A DNA stretch of 51,067 nucleotides from Bacteroidota bacterium (GTDB taxonomy: Bacteria; Bacteroidota; Bacteroidia; Chitinophagales; UBA10324): contig JAFDYS010000062.1 in the NCBI GenBank assembly GCA_018267315.1, forward strand, positions 1-51,067, written 5' to 3'. The notes under the pieces were generated by a model. That model ran no database searches and had not been told where the DNA came from. It was given only the letters and a program-made list of their open reading frames with translations. Below are positions 33,788 through 42,900 of the stretch, one piece after another. Position numbers and translations under genes: made by a program. The first letter of the stretch is position 1; each line of letters starts with the position of its first letter.

Positions 33788-36700
33788 ATGAAAGTAATTT
33801 ACGCTCAGTTCTTTCATTGGCTTTTACAAAAAGTAGGTTATGCCGTAGCTGCAATGCTGGCATTCGCTTTTATGATTGTCACGGCTTTCGAACACGTGAC
33901 TGCCCAACCGGCTTGGATTGGCACGGATGTCACAGGGGCATACACGACCTATACGCTTAGTGACCTGGGCGCATTCAGGCAAAGTAGAATTTACACCAAC
34001 ACGAGTACGGTTTCAGGAACGGTGAAATGGGAATTCATGAAAGACAATGCCGGCTCGCCTGATTATACCATTAATTGGAGGCCTTATGGCTGCTGCCTAA
34101 CCATAATTGGTTACAACTCGGCAATTTCTCCAGTTGGTGGCACTGCATCAGCATTGTACAACACCGGCTCGGGGGGGCAAGGAGGGTATCTGCCGGCAAC
34201 CACTGCAACAAGGTACTACACATTCAACATCACGGAAAACAGCGCATCAAACAACAGTATGTGCGTTTTGGAGACGAGCTACAATCCATTAACGATTTCT
34301 TCTTCGGGCATCTCTCAATCTCCTGCTGCAGGTTCAGTATATCCCTGCCAGTCAGTGACAGTGTCTGTCACCACCGCATCCGCTCCTTCATCCGGTGAGT
34401 ATGTGTATGTCAGGTACACAACCAATGGATGGGCATCATCCAGTTTAGTTCAATTAAGTTTTACCGGTAACGTAGGCACTGCTGTGCTGCCCACTCAAAC
34501 GAGCGGCACTACGGTGCAATACTATGTGATGTCAAGTAACTCGACTTCCGGAACAATTGGTTCGAACTACGATTTATTTACGCTGGACCTGCTTAATAAC
34601 AGTGGCGCCAATTACAGTTACACTGTTGGAAGCACCAATGTTTGTTTGACCAGCACTTCAGGAACTACTACGGGTGGCTATAACACCCTGAAATCGGCCT
34701 TTGATGCCATCAATGCAGGGACACATCAGGGCGCTATTACTTTAAATATCCTGGGTAACACCACTGAAACCGCCATTGCAACACTCAATGCAAGCGGCAG
34801 CGGTTCGGCAAGTTATTCACGCATTATTGTTTCTCCTTCGGGTAGTAGAACTGTAAGTGGCAGCTTTAATGGATCACTAGTAAAATTAAGAGGAGCTGAT
34901 AATGTGAAGATCGATGGTTTAAATTCAGGAGGCAATTCATTGATTTTGGAAAATACAAGTTCCGGCGATAGCGCGACGGTTGTGCGATATGAAAACGATG
35001 CTTCAAATAATCGATTATCCAATTGTACCATCAAAGGTTCTGGAAGAGGTACGGTTACAAGTTCACATGGAGCCGTCATCTGTTATGGATTGAGTACTGG
35101 AACAACTGGCAATGATAACGACACGCTTTCAAATTGTGACGTTGGACCGTCAGGATCTAATTATCCTTTTCAACTTATTAAAGGATATGGCTCTGTAGGG
35201 AAAGAGAATGATGGAATACAGATACTCAACAATACACTGCATGACTTTTATAATGCTACTGGAAATAACACTGCCGGAATATTGGTGTATGCTGCATCAA
35301 ACGGATGGACGATTTCTGGTAACAAAATGTTTCATACTGTCAATGTTGCGCTATCTGCCGGTGGTGGACAACCTTATTATGGAATCCGTATTGATAACAG
35401 CGCATATGGGTTTTCAATTACAAATAATAGAATAGGATACGCTAATTCATCAGGAACGGGTTATACAACAATCACAAATACTCCATCAAATTACGCTCTT
35501 GAGTATAAGGGAATATACCTTAATCTGGGAACCGCAGTTGCAACAACTGTTTCGGGAAATAGAATTGGCGGAATTGATATTTCTTCAAGCAGAGCTTCCG
35601 CAACTTTAGGCAGTGCAATTTTTTATGGGATAACTCTAGTAGGTGGCAGGGCAGATATAACAAATAATGTGATCGGCTCATCTACATCAATTGACAGTAT
35701 TCGAATTAAGTCAACCAACAATAGCGGCGCTACTGGGATATTTTCACCCTGCGCTGGAATCTATATAGCAGGAACCAGCAGTAACACTGTTTCGGGAAAC
35801 ACCATTGGTGGGATTGGTGTTTCTTACACCGGCACAGGAACAGCTGGTACCCACGACGGTACTCCGTTTGCTGGAATCTTGAGTGCCTCATCGGGCAGCA
35901 GTACGTCAATAATGGGAAATACTATCGGTAATTCTCAATCCAATAATATTACATCAAGCATGCTTAGGGCAGGGGCTCAAATTGCCGGAATTAGATGTGT
36001 CGCTGAAGCAGCAATAGTTATTGATAACAATGTGATTCAAAACCTGAATTGCTCTGTTGCCAACACTGGGGCTCTAATGAATGCGTCCGTTATTGGAATC
36101 AGAGACACAAGTTATAGTAGTGTTTTGCCTGGCAGTACACTTAAAAGAAACACTATTTCAAATTTGACAAACACAGCTTCAACCCTCTCCTCGGTTACTG
36201 TTACAGGAATATTTGCAGCAGCTCCAACCGGTGCAGGAGCATCATCAACCATTGAACGTAACTGGATCTATTCTCTTTCATGTAATTCCACAAACAATGG
36301 AAGCGCCGTTATTGGAATATACTTGTATGCTGGCAATACTTTCTACATCTATAATAATATGGTATCTATCGGTTCTGGTATTTCCAATGGTATCTTGATT
36401 GCTGGAATTATGCACAAGGCTGGAATTGTCAAAGTTTATTACAACTCAATCCGAATTCTTGGAGCCCCAACATCAGGTACCGGGAGTTCATATTGCCTCT
36501 ACGGGACTTCAACGTTTCTGAACCTTGAATCGAAGAATAACATTTTTGTAAATGAACGTAGCAATTCCGGTGCATCGGGGAAACACTACGCAATCAGGCT
36601 GAGTAATTCAGTGACTTATACAGGAGTTACAAATGACTATTATGTATCTGGAACCGGAGGCGTACTGGGCTATTATAATGGAGGAGACCAGGCTAATCTC

Positions 36701-39700
36701 TCTTCATGGTATTCTAGTACATCTCAGGATAACCCTTCAGGAACAAGTCCTACTCTTTCTACTTCAGTTTCATTTGTTTCAACGACTGACCTCCATATCA
36801 ATACTAGTGAATGTACTATTAACGGCGCCGCAACAGTGATATCCGTAACGGTTGACTATGATAATGCCACGCGCGATGCCACCGCACCCGACATTGGCGC
36901 TGATGAATACACCTATTCTTCCACCACTTGGACCTGGACGGGAACTACCAGTACCGACTGGCACACGAAATCTAACTGGTGCCCGCCCATTGTTCCGATC
37001 TCTACGAGCGATGTACTCATTCCCTCTGGCCCCACGAACATGCCGTTGATTTCAAATGCTGATGCAGTCTGCCACACCATTAACATCAACTCAGGCGCCA
37101 GCGTTACCATGTCTGGCTCCACCAGCCGTCAGCTGACTGTGTATGCAAATTCAACAACCGGATCATTCGCAAACAGCGGCACATTTACGGCTGGCATTGG
37201 CACAGTGGTTTTTGACGGAACAGGTACGGTGAGTGGCACCACAGCTACTACGTTTTACAATGTGATTTCAAAAACGGGAACGTTGACATTTAACAACGTA
37301 GTCGGTTACTATTCTACCGTTTCAAACTCATTTGAGATTCAATCAGGTGGGTCAGTCACCAGTGGTGCTGCTCCGTTTTATGCCACAGGGTCCACACTTA
37401 AGTACAACACAGGAGGAAGCTACACCGCCTATGAGGAATGGTTTCCCAATAATATCTGCAGTAGTCGCGGAGTTCCACATCATGTTGTTGTAACAGGGAA
37501 CACGTCATTGAATTTTGGTAATGAATCTTATTATCGCGAAATGTGCGGAGATTTAACAATCAACAGTGGCTCATCCTTTACGCTTTCTTCTGTTTCCGGC
37601 GGCGATCTCTACATCAAAGGAAACTGGAATGATGCCGGCACCTTCTATCCCAATTGCCGTATGGTGAAATTCAATGGCACCACGTCCGATCAAACCATCA
37701 CCAGAACGGGTGGCGGTACTGAGACCTTCAATTTTATGGCAATCGACAAGACCGGATATAAGCTCATCTTCGGATCATCAACCGATGTAAAGCTTCAGAC
37801 TTCGACTTGTGCAACCGACGTGGCCTACCTCTACATGATCAACGGTGACCTCGACCTCGCCGGAAGAACGCTTTTCATTGAAGGTCCCACTTCATACGGT
37901 GGCACCGGTGCCACCTTCATGTGGCTGAATGTGCAGAACGGCAACCGCACCATTACTTCCTCTACCGCTGCGGTGGTGGATGTGAAGAGCACCTATGCCA
38001 ACAAGACTTTGCTGGTAGTGGATGGCGGCGGATCCGGACGGCTCATCTTCGACACAAACATTACCCTGAAAGACGCTTCCGGTGAAATTGATTTTGGTTC
38101 AGGAAATCTGGCAACAGTAAAAGGCGTGTTTCAGGTGGATAACGGCGGAGCCGCCACCGGCAATTCGGCCCATTATGAGGTGGGTTCCATTCTTCGGTTC
38201 ACCAATGGTAACGATTATCAGGTCACGGTATCAGACAAAACCTGGGCAGACGGCATTACCGGAGATATCGGCATACCATACCATCTCGAGATTACCACTT
38301 CATCGTCGAGCACCGATGTAATCATTACGGCGGCTAACATCGCCGATCACATGATTCGGGGCAACCTCACCATTACCGGCAGCACGCTGCAACTTTCTAC
38401 AGGGGCAACGGGCGATCTGTACATTCAGGGAAACTGGAACCGGACCAATGGATCTTTTTCGCCCAACAGCAAGAAGGTGATCTTCCAGGGCACTTCGCCG
38501 CAAACCATGAGCGTTAATATGGCCAGCGAAGGTTTTTATGGTCTTGAAATCAACAACAGCAACGGGCTCACACTCTCATCAGGAAACGCCAACGTAAGCA
38601 ATACGCTGTACCTCACAACAGGTCTCATCACTACGGGATCGAATGAAGTCTATGTCACCAACACGGCTGCCGGCGCGGTGACGAATCATAAAACAGATCC
38701 AACAGTGGGTGGTTACACTTCCAGTTCATATGTAAATGGAAACCTCCGCCGCAACGTAACCAATGCAACGAGCTATGACTTTCCGGTTGGTATTTCTTCA
38801 GCATATCAACTGGCGACGATCAACTTCGCCAACGTAGGTTCCAATGGCAACGTATTGGCCAATTTCACCGGACCCGGCGCGAATGGAACATTAGGAAGTT
38901 GCACTATTAACGGCACACTCATCATCGGCATGTTAAATGGCGGTTATTGGACTATGACTCCGAATGCCTCCACAACCGGAGTGCAATATGATGTTACCCT
39001 GATCGAAACAGGATTCACGGGTTTCACTTATGCAGCGTATACCCTCGGCGTCATCAAACGTCCTAACAGCAGCACCAACTGGAGCGGCACTGATTTCTGC
39101 AGTGTGGGATGCCATACGAATTCTACCCAGTGGGTGAACGGATCGTTTACCATCGCCAAGGCCGTGCGTACGCAGGTGCCGTCGTTTTCTGATTTTGCTA
39201 TCGGATATAGCTATGGCACACCGCTGCCGGTTGAACTCACTACGTTCACAGTGTCACCGGTAAATGATGATGCGTACCTGAACTGGAATACATCATCAGA
39301 ACTGAACAGCGATTACTTTGCCGTTGAAAGAAGTCTGGACGGAAACGTGTTCTCGCAAGTCGGCATTGTAGACGCGGCGGGTTTCTCCGTGATGCCCAAT
39401 GACTATGCCTTTATCGATCCCGGTGTGAGAGAATTGAATGCCGGTAAAATCTACTATCGCCTGCGTATGGTGCACAGTGATGGCAGTTTTGAATACTCAG
39501 CCGTTCGCTGGATTTCGCTGGACGAGTCTTCTCATCAAACGGTGCTGGCATATCCCAATCCGTTCTTCGATGAATTGAGTTTAATGTGGTATGCTGGTGG
39601 AAGCGGTACAGGGCTAATACAGGTCTCTGATTTTTCAGGTAAGATGGTATTAGAAAAAGAAATACCATATACGGAAGGCAACAACTTCCTGATGCTGGAT

Positions 39701-39787
39701 CAGCTTGCTTCATTCCCTGACGGCGTTTACATTCTTCAACTCAATACAGGGCGCAGTTCACGCACTCTGAAAGTAGTTAAGCAATAG
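33788..39787 (+). CDS. Giant T9SS-secreted beta-helix protein 1 (1999 residues)
   Basis: Signal peptide at 1-40 (GYAVAAMLAFAFMIVTAF, ending VTAQ). Residues 41-285 form an extra N-terminal beta domain not found in its neighbour. About 285-1035 is a right-handed parallel beta-helix: many units like DNVKIDGLNSGGNSLILENT, NDTLSNCDVG, TVSGNTIGG. About 1044-1800 has repeated G-x-V-x-F-x-G-x-x-x-Q-x-I/GNW-type modules (GDLYIKGNWNDAGTF, VKFNGTTSDQTITRTG). About 1813-1915 is an FN3-like linker (LPVELTTFTV) and 1920-1999 a T9SS type A domain (LAYPNPFFDELSLMWY). Probably a surface adhesin or matrix protein. DNA for the beta-helix is clearly more AT-rich than the rest (sampled lines 32-42% against 45-58%). 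Paralogue of the next gene. Confidence 0.88.
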   Translation: MKVIYAQFFHWLLQKVGYAVAAMLAFAFMIVTAFEHVTAQPAWIGTDVTGAYTTYTLSDLGAFRQSRIYTNTSTVSGTVKWEFMKDNAGSPDYTINWRPYGCCLTIIGYNSAISPVGGTASALYNTGSGGQGGYLPATTATRYYTFNITENSASNNSMCVLETSYNPLTISSSGISQSPAAGSVYPCQSVTVSVTTASAPSSGEYVYVRYTTNGWASSSLVQLSFTGNVGTAVLPTQTSGTTVQYYVMSSNSTSGTIGSNYDLFTLDLLNNSGANYSYTVGSTNVCLTSTSGTTTGGYNTLKSAFDAINAGTHQGAITLNILGNTTETAIATLNASGSGSASYSRIIVSPSGSRTVSGSFNGSLVKLRGADNVKIDGLNSGGNSLILENTSSGDSATVVRYENDASNNRLSNCTIKGSGRGTVTSSHGAVICYGLSTGTTGNDNDTLSNCDVGPSGSNYPFQLIKGYGSVGKENDGIQILNNTLHDFYNATGNNTAGILVYAASNGWTISGNKMFHTVNVALSAGGGQPYYGIRIDNSAYGFSITNNRIGYANSSGTGYTTITNTPSNYALEYKGIYLNLGTAVATTVSGNRIGGIDISSSRASATLGSAIFYGITLVGGRADITNNVIGSSTSIDSIRIKSTNNSGATGIFSPCAGIYIAGTSSNTVSGNTIGGIGVSYTGTGTAGTHDGTPFAGILSASSGSSTSIMGNTIGNSQSNNITSSMLRAGAQIAGIRCVAEAAIVIDNNVIQNLNCSVANTGALMNASVIGIRDTSYSSVLPGSTLKRNTISNLTNTASTLSSVTVTGIFAAAPTGAGASSTIERNWIYSLSCNSTNNGSAVIGIYLYAGNTFYIYNNMVSIGSGISNGILIAGIMHKAGIVKVYYNSIRILGAPTSGTGSSYCLYGTSTFLNLESKNNIFVNERSNSGASGKHYAIRLSNSVTYTGVTNDYYVSGTGGVLGYYNGGDQANLSSWYSSTSQDNPSGTSPTLSTSVSFVSTTDLHINTSECTINGAATVISVTVDYDNATRDATAPDIGADEYTYSSTTWTWTGTTSTDWHTKSNWCPPIVPISTSDVLIPSGPTNMPLISNADAVCHTININSGASVTMSGSTSRQLTVYANSTTGSFANSGTFTAGIGTVVFDGTGTVSGTTATTFYNVISKTGTLTFNNVVGYYSTVSNSFEIQSGGSVTSGAAPFYATGSTLKYNTGGSYTAYEEWFPNNICSSRGVPHHVVVTGNTSLNFGNESYYREMCGDLTINSGSSFTLSSVSGGDLYIKGNWNDAGTFYPNCRMVKFNGTTSDQTITRTGGGTETFNFMAIDKTGYKLIFGSSTDVKLQTSTCATDVAYLYMINGDLDLAGRTLFIEGPTSYGGTGATFMWLNVQNGNRTITSSTAAVVDVKSTYANKTLLVVDGGGSGRLIFDTNITLKDASGEIDFGSGNLATVKGVFQVDNGGAATGNSAHYEVGSILRFTNGNDYQVTVSDKTWADGITGDIGIPYHLEITTSSSSTDVIITAANIADHMIRGNLTITGSTLQLSTGATGDLYIQGNWNRTNGSFSPNSKKVIFQGTSPQTMSVNMASEGFYGLEINNSNGLTLSSGNANVSNTLYLTTGLITTGSNEVYVTNTAAGAVTNHKTDPTVGGYTSSSYVNGNLRRNVTNATSYDFPVGISSAYQLATINFANVGSNGNVLANFTGPGANGTLGSCTINGTLIIGMLNGGYWTMTPNASTTGVQYDVTLIETGFTGFTYAAYTLGVIKRPNSSTNWSGTDFCSVGCHTNSTQWVNGSFTIAKAVRTQVPSFSDFAIGYSYGTPLPVELTTFTVSPVNDDAYLNWNTSSELNSDYFAVERSLDGNVFSQVGIVDAAGFSVMPNDYAFIDPGVRELNAGKIYYRLRMVHSDGSFEYSAVRWISLDESSHQTVLAYPNPFFDELSLMWYAGGSGTGLIQVSDFSGKMVLEKEIPYTEGNNFLMLDQLASFPDGVYILQLNTGRSSRTLKVVKQ

Positions 39788-39836
39788 CAACCGTTTTTTT
39801 TCTGAAATCCTGTACATGCTGCCGTTCTGATAGAGG

Positions 39837-39940
39837 GCTACAGGGAAGTTGTTAGCCAAAATACATAACGGTATTCATAAATAAATTTTTGTGGGTAATC
39901 GGGTGCAAATCCGGAATGCCTGCAGTAACTTTACTATAAT
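39837..39940 (+). promoter_or_regulatory. Structured leader before giant gene 2, weakly cobalamin-riboswitch-like
   Basis: The 168-bp gap holds a small hairpin (GGCTA/TAGCC, about 39837-39858), an AT-rich TAAATTTTTG, and then GGGTGCAAATCCGGAATGCC followed by TGCAGTAACTTTA (39901-39933), which resembles the 5' core of cobalamin riboswitches. The 3' half with the B12 box is not found before or just inside the gene, so a working riboswitch is doubtful. Confidence 0.2.
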
Positions 39941-39955
39941 GATAAACACCATATT

Positions 39956-42900
39956 GTGTTCAGTTATATCCGAGGTTTCCTCCTCGCAGTTTTGCTTTTA
40001 TGTGGATTCCTGAGTAATTCTCAGGTAGTTGTGAGCGGAGCAAATGTGGGGAATGGAACTTATGCAAACTTGGGTTCGGCATTTACAGCCGTTAATTCCG
40101 GTAGTCAGTCCGGAGCCACCATTTCAATTTCTGTCTCCGGGAGTACTGTTGAAACGGCATCTGCAGTTTTGAATGCCGGTGCGTGGAATTCAATCACCAT
40201 TCAACCAAGTGGCGGAAGCGCCAGAACGATTTACAGTATTTGGCCAATACAAATAGCCATTGACTTGAATGGAGCAGATAACGTAACTATTGATGGGCTC
40301 AACTCCGGTGGAAATTCACTCACTATTGACCATGAGAATATAGAAGATGACTGTGCAGCCATACGTTTTATCAACGATGCCAAGAATAACACGATCAAGA
40401 GATGCACAATCCTTAATTCATCTCAGGCACAGGATGTATCAGGCCAGGGTGCGGTAATTTGGTTTTCTACCGCGGCGTCGTCCGGAAGCGGCAACGATAA
40501 TAACACCATCTCTTATTGTAATATAACAGGCGCTTACATCGCCTCCATATTCTGGCGCCCATCGCAGGGAATCCGTTCGAATGGAACCTCCGGCAGGACC
40601 AATGACAACAACACAATTGATCATTGTAATATTTATGATTTCGGTACGGATGTTTCAGACGGTGCCAGCATCGGAATAAATGTTGCCGACTACAGTTCCG
40701 GCTGGACGATCAGTAACAATAAAATATATGAAACAAGTGCATTGTCATTCTCAACTTCCCTGCAGGAATGGAAAGGCATCTACATTAATGTAAATAATAC
40801 CACCAACGCCGGTGGTTTCACCATCTCAGGCAATACCGTGGGCTATGCGAATTCATCCGGGACTGGAACTTCGACCTTTGCCGGAGGCACTAATATGGTT
40901 TATGGCATTGTGTTCAATGCAGTAAATAGCGGAACTACCTCAACTATCAGCAGCAATACTATTGCAGGTATTGATCAAACTTCATCAAGAGCGCCAACAA
41001 CAACCAGCGGACCAGGCACTCAGGTTTTCACCGGGGTACTGGTTAAGAATGGTCCTGTGTCTGTTACAGGAAATATAATCGGTTCAACATCGGGAACGGG
41101 AAGTATCACAGTTCGTTCACAACAAACATCAGCCGCTACCACAACTTGTGTGGCGGGGATATTGAATATGGGATCATCAGACAATTCAATCTCAGATAAC
41201 CAGATTGGTGGAATCGCAGTGACCTACAGCAGTGGCGGATCTCAAACCGAATCATTCGCCGGCATCAGAAACGAAAGCACAGGAACGGTTACTATCAACG
41301 GAAATACGATTGGTAATTCTACTGCTTCAAACATCACTTCAAATGAAACTGGTGCGGGATTAATTGGAATTAACCTGGCAAGCTCATCCGGTACGATTAC
41401 GGTTTCATCCAACACCATTCAGAATTTCCGCCACACGGCGGCCAATACCGGAACCGGAGCCACTGCAAGTGTTATCGGTGTCCTGGCTAACGGCAGTGGC
41501 GGCACATATACCATTACGCAGAATAGCATCAATACACTTGCAAACAACATCAGTTCATCAAGTGCCGTGAATGTATATGCAATATGTCTTAACCAAAGCG
41601 GAAGCGGACATTCAGTTTCAAGAAACAAGATCTACGACCTCTCAATTTCCAATTCCAACAGCAGCACGAGTGCTGAACTTAATGTGATAAGGTTCATGGC
41701 TGGGACCGTTATGGTTTCAAACAATATGGCTCATGTTGGTAACAGCATCACCTGTAACCCGGCCATCTACGCACTCAATGTGCAAGGGGGCGCACCTGCC
41801 ATTTATTTCAACACGATTTACTTGTCCGGAACCGCCAGCGGCACTGCCTCCAACACGCAGTGCTTCAGGATGCAGAATGGAAGCAATGGCACTGTAGTAG
41901 TTGACAATATCTTTTTCAACGACCGCACTTCCGCTACAGCGGCGAATAATCAAACCATGTATTTCAGCAGTATCACGCAACGCAACTATGTCACCACCTG
42001 CAATTACAATGATCTATATAAGAATGCGTCAAATACCAACCTTGTGACTGTGGTTGGCGGTGCGAACTCGCCATATTCCACGCTGGCTAACTGGCAGCTT
42101 TTTTCTGGAATGGATGCAAATTCACTTTCACAATCGGTTGCATTTATATCCACTTTAGGTTCGAATATTGGATTCCTTCACATCAACAGAACAAGTTGTT
42201 CATACAATCTTGCAGGCACTCCGGTTTCCGGAATTACCATCGACTTTGATGGCGACTCACGCAGTGCTACCACTCCCTCCATGGGAGCTGATGAAATCGG
42301 TTATGTGAGTTGGACCGGAGCTACAAATACTGACTGGAATACGTCAGGCAACTGGAACAATGGATTAATCCCTACGATTTATTACGACGTGAATATTCCT
42401 TCAGGGCTCACCAATTACCCGGTCATTTCTGTCGCAGATGCCACATGTCATTCTGTAACTATCAACACCGGCGCATCCCTTACCATGCAAAGTAACCGGC
42501 AACTTACCCTTGATCCGTGCAGCTCTTCTTCATCTTTCTCCAACAGTGGAACATTTAGTGCCGGAACAGGAACTGAAACGGTGGTTTTCAATGGAAGTGG
42601 TACAGTAAGCGGAACAACGGGAACTACGTTTAACCAGGTGACTATTAAAGGAGGGGTTGACTTCAAGTCATCTTCCCCATATTCCACCATCAGCAAGCAG
42701 CTCGAAATTCAAAGTGGTGGTTATGTAACAACTGGAGCAGCGCCATACTATTCCACTGGCTCAATCTTAATGTATAATACCGGCGGATCTTTTACTGCGG
42801 GTGAAGAATGGTTTCCGAACAATATCTGTTCTAATCGCGGGGTTCCATATCATGTTACTATTACCGGCAGCACCTCTCTTAGTTTAGGAAGCGCTTCGTA

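Noticed and set aside
39788..39830. T-run after giant gene 1 as a terminator
   Set aside because: Eight T follow the stop closely, but no stem of useful length precedes them.
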